This document shows positions 44,455-56,559 of a DNA stretch of 64,000 nucleotides, one piece after another. The number at the start of each line of letters is the position of its first letter. Within the stretch, counting starts at the first letter, position 1. The DNA comes from Phlegmacium glaucopus. Its lineage: Eukaryota; Basidiomycota; Agaricomycetes; Agaricales; Cortinariaceae. Location of the stretch: positions 1 through 64,000 of the forward strand of contig MU130710.1 in the NCBI GenBank assembly GCA_015039465.1, read 5' to 3'. Position numbers and translations under genes: made by a program. Below the pieces are notes generated by a model. That model was not told where the DNA came from and searched no databases. It saw only the letters and a program-made list of their open reading frames with translations.

Positions 44455-46880
44455 TGGTAGACTCTGGAGGGAGGTTTAATGGGAGCGACGGGCTCAAATG
44501 GGATTGTTACTTGGCCTTGTTCTCGAGAGAATTCTTCTTTATATACACCTCGATGACAGGAGTGTTTTCCTAGTCATTTACCTCGGGGGTGCCCATTATT
44601 GTTGTTTCACAAGACTCAGGGCCTCGTGGTTTCCACGCCTCAGATATAACTTCGGTAAACGAGTTCCGTTGTCAGTGGAGGTCAAATTCGGAATTATAAA
44701 TAGATCATGGGCGCTTTCCGATCAAATTCTACTTGCAGATACGGCTAGATACGGAGGAACTAGAATGAGTAAGCGATTTATTTAGAAATTCGTTTTTTTA
44801 AATTCGATTCTAAGGTTAAAAACCATTTCCCCTTCGTACCCTGTTGTTAATGAGGGTGGCGATTGCTATGCTGTATGTTGCATGCTGTAGAGAAGCAACT
44901 TGGAATTTGATAATCAGCACGAGGCCTACATGCTAGTAGAACCACAGAGAATCATCGTTGAACGTTTGAACGTTGAACAATGATGTCAAGGCTGAGGGGT
45001 CTGACATCATTTCGGCTCTCGGTCTTCTTGCACCACTTGATCACGGTGATAAGAGGGAATTAATGACTCAGTGATCTTAAGATTCTTAACAAATATCACG
45101 TAGTTCTTCTACTGACAGAGGTAATAAGCGTTGATTAACTACTGAACATGTGAAAACGCACATATCGTCGTGCTGCGTCGCGTCTGAGGCTGTGGGGGCC
45201 TATTTTGGGAAGTTATGAACCAGCTGTATGTTTTTCATTGATTAATATGCGTTCGCCATGGATAAAAATTAAGCGATATTTGTTAGCCCTCAGCCCACTG
45301 TAGCCCTATACCCCAATATTAGTCTGTTTGCATGAGCGCTTAGCCTGGTAGGCGCCGGGAGAATGAGCGTTAGGCCTCCTGGCAAACAACAAAAAAAATG
45401 CAGTGATGTGTTCACGACTGACAGAAGACAAAACCGCCGAATGTTCGGTTCCACTATACTATCCCGGTCGTGAAGAGTGCTGGAGACTCTAGTCGGAATC
45501 TAAGCTCGGAATATGCGGATGGCGTCAGTCTTCTAAATGCTTGGGTCTTCTCGGAATGAGTTAGGAAGCGGTGTTTCGTCAAATAGACCTCCCTGGCAGG
45601 CATGCTGCTGCTGCATCTTGTACGCGTTGTAAGATGGATGATTTAGACGACACGACGAGAACGGCATGATATACATTAGTGCCAGAGCAGAGTCCGGTAA
45701 TCGGAGGGACATAGACCTTTTAGAACCACCAAGAACCCCAATGAAGAAGTCTGAATGCTCGCCCATCCATCCAGAAAGCGCACAATGGCCATCAGTTGGG
45801 TTAAATTTATTTATAGATCAAGTTGCAGGAGGAAACTATGAACGGGTGTTTTCCTCGAACTCACTCACCACTCCAGAAGCTTTGAATTCAAACGACCTGC
45901 TGAATATAAACTCTGTAGTCGACAAGACCTGTTTGTGTGGCTGTCTCAATGAGCCTTAACGAAGGGAGAGGGGTTTGATGGTGAGCACATACTGTATGCC
46001 CTGGTCCATTATTTTTCGCTAGTGCTTGTCGACTATAAACAACAAGGAACGATAGAAGGTAAATCTATTCTCGTATGTCCTTGCCAACATTGTGTCCTGA
46101 AAAAAATACAGTCGACGACAGTAACCACTGAAGCTGAGTGACGAAGTCCCTTGAGTCTCTATGAAAAATGGGTATCGGCCACAAAATGGCCAACATAGTC
46201 TCTACTGACATAACCAAATCGGAAGGCTGTATTTTAATTCAAGAGCGCATTGGTTGGCCGACAACGGTGAGAGCGTCTCCAAGTCCTGTCCTATAAATCA
46301 GCGTACATAAAAGCAAACACCGGCATCCTCATAGTCACATTTTGTGACAGTAGTCACCTCAGGCTCGAGAAACTCGAAATTTGCATTGCATGCCCTGAGT
46401 TCGGATACCAGGAGTATGACTTATCCTGTAAGCCCTCAACCATGTAATCAGTCTCTCCAATACTTACATACTATACTAGGCCTGGAAAGTTGCGAATTCA
46501 AAGCTCATCTATCATCTTCTCCAAGTCGCCCATTCTGAAGGTAAGTTGCAAGCCATATTGAGTCATTTCAGATTTTCTCATCTTTTGTTAGTATCTTGAC
46601 TTGCCCCTCGAATTTCAATCTCCTTGCAGACTGTTAACTTCCGAGGGCCAAGAAACTCAAAACGATGCAAGCTTTGGCATTCGTGTGCGGCATTGATGAT
46701 TCTAGAGCCCATTGCCTTCCAAATCTTAGGATCTTCTGTACCAACCGACAATTCATTGTTTCCTTGAATGACCCCGAGTCTACACGTCGTCAATAGGGTT
46801 GCTTTCGCCTCCATCTACGGAACCTGTTGAACTGACTGCGATGCCGCAGCAGACCCCTCGGTCCATTGAGTCTCTGTGTA
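44455..46880. other. Long region without a supported gene
   Basis: Scattered open frames (44498-44785 and 45666-45959 on plus; 45533-45766 and 46578-46814 on minus) have no recognisable products. The minus frame at 46578-46814 (KIWKAMGSRIINAAHECQSL) looks protein-like and may be a gene remnant. Confidence 0.45.
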
Positions 46881-46889
46881 TAATCTTGA

Positions 46890-47235
46890 CGCACAGACCC
46901 TCCTGGAATTGCAATGTGTAGACAAAAGACGTTACGGAAGCTCAAACACCAATCCTTTGGGAATATGTCTGCTTTGCACGAACAGCACCATTTGGTAACA
47001 TCGAATGGTTATCTGTTCATCGACGCACTAACACAGTCCATCCCTACGCTTCCCAAATCTTCGAGTATTTCGCGGAGGTGGTCTTTGGTGCGCTCTAAGT
47101 GGCAAGAAACAGGAGCTACGCGAGATGCTCATACATATCACGCAAACACGCCCTCGCCTTCGTGAATTGGATCATTGTGACTCCTATGACAAAGATGAAG
47201 GCTACAAACGAATCACTTTGAAGGCGAAGAGGGGG
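46890..47235 (+). pseudogene. Frameshifted hypothetical coding remnant
   Basis: One frame reads DVTEAQTPILWEYVCFARTA, FGNIEWLSVHRRTNTVHPYA, SQIFEYFAEVVFGAL and stops at TAA (near 47094). An overlapping second frame continues protein-like as ALSGKKQELREMLIHITQTR, RLRELDHCDSYDKDEGYKRI. A single indel near 47090 would explain this. I do not recognise the family, and no clear start is found. An intron could also explain the change, but no donor-acceptor pair fits. Confidence 0.4.
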
Positions 47236-48044
47236 AAAGGTTAGCTACACCGTTATGAAACCACCTCCTGGGTATGCTTAATTTGCGTCAAATATCGTCC
47301 ATGATACTTTCTAACTCTTCTTTCGTAGAAATGTAGGATGTATTTGACGTCACTGAAGCCTTTGACTAGCGTCAACGCCTTTCGACTTCTGGACCCGATT
47401 GCCTATTTGAGAAACCATGTATGTACAGCATTTGTCTGCGCCGGTATAATCATGAGCACCGATACCTCAGTCGGGGGGGTCAAGGGACTTGTGTTATTTT
47501 CGGACTAATGCAGCAATATAATTCTATCTCCAATTTTGGTTGTCGTTCATTCATTTCAGGCTTTTAGCTCTTAAGTCAAGATGCTCGATGTCGCAACGGA
47601 AAAAGCAAATCTTTTGCATGCCGATACTGCCCTCGGTCCCTGCCACTGTCTGGATCGACGGACCGACTCAGAAGGAAGACTGGGCTTGATGTTTACTCGT
47701 GAAGTGGGAGCAGGCTGCAGGCGGTTGTCTCCCTTTCCATGAGGCTAAGAGCTTTGATGCCTGCTGTCGGCCGTACTTGGAACCCTGGGGCCTGGGTAAA
47801 ACTACTGGGCGTGGCAGAGATGAAAAGGAAGCCGAGTTGGAATTACAACCATGGGCTTGAACCGCAACTTGGCGGCTCAAAGGACTAGGAACCTAAGGAA
47901 TATGACGGATTTCAGATGAGCGTACATACTATGTATATCTTGTTTCTGACAAGTCAATGGTGACAGTCACAACGTACCGTTACATTTTGACTGACCGTGT
48001 ACTCAACCTTCTTATCGTTCACATCTACGAAAGCATCTTTCGCA

Positions 48045-51000
48045 ATGTCTACTTCATCGGAACCCCAACTCACTGCTGAGGAGATTCAGGATTTGCAAGC
48101 AAAGTTTACTCGATTCCGTGTCCTCGTGATCGGGCGAGCCAATGCAGGCAAGACGACAGTCCTGCGAAGACTCTGCGACAGTACAGGAGAACCTACAATC
48201 TTCAGTCCAGATGGCGAAAAGGTGAAGTATATGGTGAAAGTTCATATCAGACATTGACATCCATGCCCATGATCACACAGATCGAGTCGTCGGCCCTTAA
48301 TCCATCGGTGGGGGTAAGCGGCTCCTGTACCAGTATTGGGTTATGTTCAATTAATATCTTCACACCGCAGCGTGGAGAGCATGACATTAAGAATCAAATG
48401 ATATTTAAGAGCAACTCTGGTTTTATCTTTCACGATTCCCGTGGTTTTGAAGCCGGCAGCGCCCAGGAGTTGAAGTTGGTACAGGATTTCATTAAGGAGC
48501 GTTCTAAGGCAACACATGTGAAGGAACAGCTTCATGCAATCTGGTGTGTTAGTACTCGCTTATAGAGAACAACCCTTTTCACAGAGAGAACAATGTTTTT
48601 ATAGGTACTGCATTCCAACAAGTGATGATCGGCCGATCACTGCAGCAGAGAAGAAGTTTTTCAATGAATGTGGGACGGGGCTTGGTATGTGTAGTCTTCA
48701 ATATTTTTCCACAAAAGATGATGACTCTTTGAAGTACCAGTGATTGTCTTGTGGACCAAGACTGATGCTCTTGACGCGGATAAAATCATGCAACTCATAA
48801 AGGAAGGTAAAAGTAAGGCTGAGGCAATGCAACAAGGCCCCCAAAAGGCCTGGACTGATTTTGAACAGAATATTCCGGAATGGTTTGGAGAGTTTAAATA
48901 TCCACCCAAGGCATATGTTGTATTTCGAAGTAAGTGTTATACTTGTTATAACTATTTGGCTAATTATGTGGTGCAGACATGCATGAGCCTGGAGCTGATT
49001 GTAAAGACTTGATTGAAAAAACGGCAGCTGCACTCTCTAGTGAAGAACTACAACAGCTCCTTCTTTCAACACAGCAAAACAATGTTGAGTTGTGTGTTGC
49101 ATATGGAGTTAGAAGGTGAACCATCATTTTTTAAATTTACCACATTAACATCATTCCTAGAGGTGTAAATGAGACAGGGCCCATTCTGTTGAAATATTTC
49201 AAAGACAATCAAAAACATGCAGTGGATGTGATGGCAACTGTGCTGGGATATTTTCCACATATTGTAGTATGTATTTGGTCAGATCAAAATAAGCCATTGA
49301 CAACTGATTGAGTTGTGTAGAGTGTTACCTTGGGCATTTAGTGTTTAAAATTTGGTTTAATATATATTTTGACAGCGTGTATGTAGGAAAAGAGTCACCA
49401 TTATATCTGGCTGCCAGTTACCTGACTTGTTCTCCAACAGATTGTAGGTGCAAGACCAATATGATCCTTAACTCTGGCTTACTCTTTTGACAGGTAGTAA
49501 GTACAAGACCATTTTAATCTGCCTTGACTCTGGCTTACTCTTTTGACAGTGGGTAAGTGCAAGATCATCTTGATCTGCCTTGATCTGCCTTACTCTTTTG
49601 GCAGTTGGTAAGTACAGGCACATGTTGATCTGCCTTGCCTCAACCCTACTCTTTTGGCAGTATGTAAGTGCAAAACCATCTTAATCTGCATGGACCCTGG
49701 CTTATTCTGTTGACAGAAGGTAAGTGCAAGACAGTGTTGATCTGCCTTGATTTACCTTACTCTTTGGACAGGGTGTAAGTGCAAGACAACCTTGATCTGC
49801 CTTGACTCTAGCTTACTCTTTTGACAGATGGTAAGTGCAAGACCATGTGGATCTGCCTTGACTCAAGCTTACTCTTTTGACAGTTGGTAAGTGCAAGAGC
49901 TTCTTTATCTGCCTTGACTTTTACTTTAATCTTTTGACAGGAGGTAGGTGTAAGACCATCTTGATCTGCCTTACTCTAGCTTACTCTTCTGACAGGAGGT
50001 AAGTGCAAGGCCATCTTTATCTGCCTTGACTCTAGCTTACACTTTTGACAGGTGGTAAGTCCACAACCATCCTTGGCCTGCCTTAACTGTAGCTTATTCT
50101 TTGACAGAGAGTAAGTGCAAGACCATCTTATCTGCCTTGACTGTAACTTACTCTGTTCACAGAGAGTAAGTAGAAGACCATCTTGATCTTCTCTGACTCT
50201 AGCTTACCCTTTTGACAGTTGGTAAGTCCAAGACCATCTTGGTCTGCTTTGACTTTAGCTTGCTTCTTTGACAGAGAGTAAGTGGAGGATCATCTTGATC
50301 TGCCTTGACTCTGGCTTACTCTTTTGAAAGACAGTAAGTGAAAAAACAATCTTGAGCTGCCTTGACTATCACTTACTCTGTTGGCAGGAGGTAAGTGCAA
50401 GACAATCTTCATCTGCCTTGGCTCTAACTTGCTCTTTGACAGTTGGTAAGTGCAAAACCATCTTGATCTACCCTTGACTGTAGCATACTTTTGACAGAGA
50501 GTAAGTGCAAGACCACTTTTATCTGCCTTGACTGTAGCATACTCTGTTGACAGGAGGTAAGTGCATAATCATCTTAATCTGTCCTGACTCCAGCTTACTC
50601 TTGTGATAGAATGTAAGTGAAGGACAATTTTGATCTGCCTTGGCTCTAGCTTCCTCTTTTGGCAGAAGGTAATATAAAACCATCTTGATCTACCCTGACT
50701 CTAGCTTACTCTTTTGACAGGAGGTAAGTGCAAGACCACTTGATCTGCCTTGACTATAGCTTACCCTGTTGACAGGCTGTAAGTGGAAGACTACCTTGAT
50801 CTACCTTGACTCTAGCTTACTCTTTTGTCAGTTTGTAAGTGCAAGGGCATCTTTACCTGCCTTGACTCTGGCTTAGTTTTTTCACAGGGTGTAAGTGCAA
50901 GACAACTTTGATCTGCCTTGACTCTAGCTCACACTTTGGACAGAGAGTAAGTGAAGACTATCTTAATCTGCCTTGACTTTAGCTTACTATTTTGGCAGTG

Positions 51001-54000
51001 GGTAAGTGCAAGACCATCTACATGTACTTTGAGTCTAGCTTACTCTTGTGACAGGGTGTAAGTGCAAGACCATCTTGATCTGCCTTGACTCTAGCTTACT
51101 ATTAAGACAGGATGTAAGTGAAAGACCATGTTGCCTTGGCCTTAGCTTACACTCTTTGACAGCATGTATGTGAAAGACAGTGTTCATCTGCTTTGACTCT
51201 AGCTTACTCTTTTGACAGTTGGTAAGCACAAGATCACCTTGATCTCCCTTGACCCTACCTAACTCTTTTGACAGGAGGTAAGTGCATGACCATCTTGATC
51301 TGCCTTGACTCTACCCTACCCTGTTGACAGTCTGTAAGTGGGAGACCATCCTTGATCTACCTTGACTATAAATTACTCATTTGACAGAGAGTAAGTTTAA
51401 GACCATCTTGATCTGATCTTGATCTGCCTTGACTATGGCTTACTCCTTTGATAGTTGGTAAGTGGAGGACCATCTTATCTGCCTTAACTCTAGCTTACAT
51501 TTTTGACAGTGGGTAAGTCCAATACCATCTGGATCTGTCTTGGCCTTAGTTTACTCTTTGGACAGGAGGTAAGTGCAAGAGCATCCTAATCTGTATTGGC
51601 TCTAGCTTACTCTTGTGACAGCTTGTAAGTGCAAAACCATCTCAATCTGTGTTTATCCTAGCTTATTCTGTTCACAGGATGTAAGTGCAAGACCATCCCA
51701 ATCTGCATCAGCTCTAGCTTACCCTTTTGATAGGAAGTAAGTGAAAGACAATGTTCATCTGCCTTGACTCTAGCTTACTCTGTTGACAGCATGTAAATGC
51801 ATGACCATTTTGATTCATCTTTACTCTAGCTTACTCTTTTGACAGATGGTCAGTGCAAGGACATCTTTATCTGCCTTGACTCTACCTTACCTTTCTGACA
51901 GTTTGTAAGTCCAAGAATATGTTGATCTGCTTTGACTCTAGCTTACTCTTATGACAGAGAGTAAGTGCTAGACCATCATGATCTGCATTGACTCTAGCTT
52001 ACTCTTTTGACAGGATGTAAGTGCAAGAGCATCTTGATCTTCCTTGAATCTACCTTACTCTTTTGACAGGATGTATGTGCAAGATCACCCTGATCTGCCT
52101 TGACTCTACCTTACTCTTTTGACAGGCAGTAAGTGCAAGACCATCTGATCTGCCTTGACTCTACCTTACTCTTTTGACAGTTGGTAAGTTCAAGATAACA
52201 TTACCATGCCTTGATTCTGTAGCTTACTCTTTTGACAGAATGCAAGTGCAAGACCATTTGATTTGCTCTGACTCTGGCTTACTCTTTTAACAGAGTGTAA
52301 GTGCAAGAGCATCTTAATTTTCCTTGCCTCTAGCTTACTCTTTTGACAGTTGGTAAGTCCAAAACAATCCTGACCTGCCTTGACTGTAGCTTACCTTTTC
52401 AACAGAATGTCAGTGCAAGACAATCTCAGTCTACCTTGGCTCTTGCTTATTCTTTTCACAGTGGGTAAGCACAAGATCATCTTGATATGCCTTGACTCCA
52501 GCTTAGTCTTTTGATAGGTTGTAAGTGAAGATCATCTTGATCTGCTTTGGCTCTAGTTTACTCTTTCAACAGTGGGTAGGTGCAAGATCATTCTGATCTG
52601 CCATGCCTCTAGCTTACTCTTTTGACAGGTCGTAAGTGCAAGACCATCTGATCTGCCTTGACTCCTACTTACCCTATTTACAGGCAGTAAGTGGAAGACC
52701 ATCTTGATCTATCTTGACTCTAACTTACTCATTTGACAGAGAGTAAGTCTAAGACCATCTTCATCTGCCTTGACTATAGCTTACTCTTTTGACAGGTAGT
52801 AAGTGAAAGACCATCTTTATCTGCCTTCACCTTGGCTAACAATTTTACAGATAGTAAGTGCATGACCATCTTGATCTGCTTTGGCTCTAATTTACTCTTT
52901 TGATAGTGGGTAAGTCCAAAATCATCTGGATCTGCCTTTGCCTCTTCTTACTCTTTTGATAGGATGTAAGTCTATGACTGTCTTGATCTTCCTTGACTCT
53001 AGCTTACTTTTTTGAAAGATGGTAAGTGCAAGGCTATCTGTATCTGCCTTGACTCTAGCTTACTCTTTTGACAGAAAGTAAGTGCAAGACAATCTTAATC
53101 TACCTAGGCTCTAGCTTACTCTTGTGACAGTTTGTAAGTGCAGGATCATCTTAATCTTCCTTGGCTCTAGCTTACTTTTTTCACAGAATGTAAGTTTGAG
53201 ACCATCTTGATCTGTGTTGACTCTGGCATACTCTTTTACAGAAAGTAAAACAAAACATCTTGATCTGTGTTGACTCTAGCTTACTCTTTTACAGAAAGTA
53301 ATGCAAACCATCTTGATTTGTCTTGACTCTAGCTTACTCTTTTGACAGGAGGTAAGTGCAAGACCATCTTGATCTCTGCCTTGCCTCTAGCTTACTCTTT
53401 TACCAGAAGGTAAGCACAAACCATCTTGATCTGCCTTGAGCTAGCTTACTCTTTTAACAGAAGGTGAGTGGAAATCATCTTAGTCTGTCTTGACTTTAGC
53501 TTACTCTTTTGATAGATGGTGAGTGCAAGGCCATCTTGATCTGCCTTGACTCCAGCTTACTCTTTTGACAGTTGGTAAGTACAAGATCATCTAGATCTGT
53601 CTTGGCTCCAGCTTACTCCTTTGACAGATGGTAAGTGAAAAATCCATTGTGATCTGCCTTGGCTCTATCTTACCCTTTTGACAGAATGTAAGTGCAGACT
53701 ATCTTGATCTGCCTTGACTTTAGCTCACTCTTTTGATAGGATGTAAGTGCAAGATCATCCTGATCTGCCTTTACTCTAGCCCACTCTTTTGACAGAGAGT
53801 AAGTCCAAGACTATGTTGATCCCCTTTGACTTTAGCTTACTCTTTTGACAGGATGTAAGTGCAAGATCATCTTGATCTGCCTTCAACTGTAGCTTACTAT
53901 TTTGACAGGATGTAAGTGCAAGAAAATTCTAAGCTGCTTTGACCTACCTTACTCTTTTGACAGTTGGCAAGTATAGGAGCATCTTGATCTGCCTTGACTC

Positions 54001-55677
54001 TAACTTACACTTTTGACAGATGGTAAGTGAAAGACAATCTTGAGCTGCCTTGACTATAGCTTACTCTGCTGACAGAGAGTAAGTATAAGACTATCTTGCC
54101 TTGGTCCTACCTTACTCTTTTGACAGGTGGTAAGTGGAAGACTGTCTTGATCTGCCTTGGCTCCAGCTTACTCTTTTGACAGCTGGTAAGTACAACCCCA
54201 TGTTGTTCTGCCTTGGCTTTAGCTTATGCCTTTGACAGAATGTAAGCACAAGACCATCTTGATCTGCCTGACTCTAGCTTACCTTTTTACAGAAAGTAAG
54301 TGCAAGACCATCTTGATCTGTGTTGGCTCTTGTTTACTCTTTTCACAGGAGGTAAGTGCAAGACCATCATTGATCTGCCTTGACTTTAGTTCACTTTATT
54401 GACAGGAGGCAGTAAGTGCAACACCATCTTGATCTGCTGTGACTCTAGCTTACTTTATTCACAGTTTGTAAGTGCAAATGCATCTTGATCTGCCTTGGCT
54501 CTAGCTTACTCTTTTGACAGAATGTAAGTGCAAGACCATCTTGATCTTCCTTGACTCTACCTTACTCTTTTGACAGTATGTATGTGCAAGATCATCCTGA
54601 TCTGCCTTGACACTAGCTTATCCTTTTGACAGACTGTAAGTGCATGAGCATCCTGATCTGCCTTGACCCTAGCCTACTCTTTTAACAGACTGTAAGTGCA
54701 AAGGCACCTTAATTTTCCTTGCCATTAGCTTACTCTTTTGACAGAATGTAAGTTCAAGATCATCTTGACCTGCCTTGACTCTAACTTACTCTTTTGATAG
54801 GAGGTAAGTGCAAGATAGCTATAATTATCAATGACCACTCTTTTACTGATGTTACAATGTCTTTGAACAGTGTGTAAGTGTACTGAATATCATTATTGTT
54901 GCTAATCTCATTGGCCTATTCTTTGGGCAGCATGTATGTTGAATATGTTACTTTTTCTACCATTTACTCCATGACATACATTTGTCAACAGAATGTATGT
55001 GCAAACACTTTGTGATCTGCTTTTTTCTCTGCTTACTTATGGAATATTATTACTTACAGACGGTAAGTATTACAATTACTCTTAAAATTGTTTTTTTATT
55101 GTCAGTAATAACATTTGGTGATTATTTTTACATCATTTCTATTTCTATACTCACTTTTTCTTATTCAGTTTTCATAAATTCCAATGTACAGCATTCCCTC
55201 TCCAAAATCATGTCATCCATTGTGAGTATTTGCTCTTTAGAAATACAAAGCTAATAAATTTCATTTTTCAAGCTTTCTGGCCTATCTCCCAACATTAACT
55301 CAAAAGAAACTACATACTGTGCAATTGGCATGCATCTGATCCAACTGTATTTTCCATACTCTCCATGTTAACTTTTCCTATTAGTTACAGCCATTCTTGG
55401 CCACCTGTCTTTCTTTCTTTACAAGGAATCACCAAGTACAGCTGACTCTTTGGAAAGAGCTGTCCAAATTTACCAGCAATCACCTTGTGACACCTCTGTC
55501 AAGCAAGCAGTCAACAATTATTTTGAAAATCTTTCCAAAGGCTCTCATGTCAATCATAAATTGTTGGTTCAAGAGGCTGTACAGATTGCAATGAATAATC
55601 TCATATGTATGGATCTTTTAATTCACTTCTTTTTATTTGTTGACAAGTACTAATTGGGAACTATAGCAAGGAAATAA
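48045..55677 (+). CDS. P-loop GTPase gene with about 103 single-codon microexons
   Basis: Seven conventional exons (48045-49266) code a G-domain protein of a family common in mushrooms: P-loop GRANAGKTT near residue 30, HDSRGFEAG (G3, DxxG) and VIVLWTKTDALD (G4, TKxD), then SEELQQLLLSTQQNNVELCV and MATVLGYFPHIV. The last conventional codon ends in phase 0 at 49266. From 49267 to 55062, intron-like units alternate with 3-nt exons (first AGT 49321-49323, CGT 49376-49378, ATT 49441-49443; last ACG 55060-55062). One exon, GAGGCA at 54406-54411, is 6 nt. Four conventional exons follow in the same frame: 55192-55221 (HSLSKIMSSI), 55273-55318, 55391-55606 (ADSLERAVQIYQQSPCD) and 55667-55677, stop TAA 55675-55677. 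Predicted length is about 520 residues. Acceptor choice at 55192 is inferred because an earlier AG gives a stop. Confidence 0.72.
49267..55062 (+). repeat. Tandem array of intron-like units spaced by 3 nt
   Basis: The unit is about 56 nt: a donor GTAAGTGCAAGACC, a middle like ATCTTGATCTGCCTTGAC, a branch-like CTAGCTTAC, and the acceptor TCTTTTGACAG, then 3 variable nt before the next donor. More than 100 units were traced. Units in the centre are alike; the first three and last four are clearly diverged. Two units use GC donors (52242, 53967), two use AAG acceptors, and several use TAG. The 3-nt positions vary freely while intron sequence is conserved. Confidence 0.93.
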
Positions 55678-56559
55678 GCCAATACTCAACTCAATTCATT
55701 ACACCTCTCTATGTGAAGAACAAAAAAAAAGAAAAACAATCATGTGGGCAGTGGAGAAGAGCTCAGAATGGAATCATGGATTACTGCTGGATATCTTTGC
55801 TTGTAATTGTAATTTGTGGAATGAATGATAGTGAAATCTCCATTGAATTTGTGTAAATACTCTTTTTTAGATGAACATTGGGGAAGTGTAAGTTAGTTCA
55901 AGGTGCTGGTAATAATTATGGATTCAGTTACCATAATTGAAGTTTTTTTTTGATCGTAATTTTCATTGAGATGGACAAGATGGAGCCTTGATGGAGCCCT
56001 ACAATACTTTTTGTATATCAATCCCCTACTTTATTTAAATATCTTGGTTGAGCCAAAAAATCAGCATAACTAAATACTAATGTTAGAAGGACTTGTATAT
56101 GCCATGCAGAGCAATGGCCCACACCTGCAAATTGCAAGAGAAAATGATGGATGTTTTTAGCGAGGTTATAAATCCCTTCCCTCACTATTGAGTATTGATC
56201 ACAGCGTAAAATGAGTACAATGACTTTATATTTCAGTATATTGTCCTTGTTATGTATACCTATAATTATTATCCGGTCACTATCATAACATTGAGGGTCG
56301 GAAATCAAGCATGAGTCGCATTTAAATATGGGCACAAGGTATCTAGTAGGCTTTATATATTGTTAAAAATGAGCCACGAATATATAGTAAAGCCCGTAGA
56401 TTGTGATTGATACCTAATGCCAATAGTACATGCCTGACTACAAGCATTTGTCGAGTACAGTCGTTGGGGGGCCCAAAATCAAGGCGTTCTTGTGTTCTGT
56501 CTGTCTGCCTGTCGTTAAAACGGCGTTGGAAAGTGGATAAATCCGAATCACGACGGTCG
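55678..56559. other. A/T-rich intergenic region between two gene 3' ends
   Basis: No recognisable gene. Frames at 56018-56335 (minus) and 56407-56661 (plus, overlapping the next gene) are not supported. Confidence 0.55.

Noticed and set aside
46578..46814. Minus-strand protein-like frame KIWKAMGSRIINAAHECQSL as a gene
   Set aside because: No start, introns or neighbours in frame were found; kept only as a possible remnant.
49440..54840. A CRISPR-like or satellite array (about 53-nt repeats with short spacers)
   Set aside because: Spacers are 3 nt, the repeat carries complete splice signals, and the array sits in frame within a fungal gene. CRISPR is excluded; a plain satellite does not explain the absent stops and fixed multiples of three.
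55081..55191. Further microexons after ACG, or an exon starting at TTTTCATAAATTCC
   Set aside because: The AG at about 55104 would be followed by TAATAA, and using the AG before TTTTCATAA in phase 0 gives a stop; the AG before CATTCCCTC keeps the frame open.
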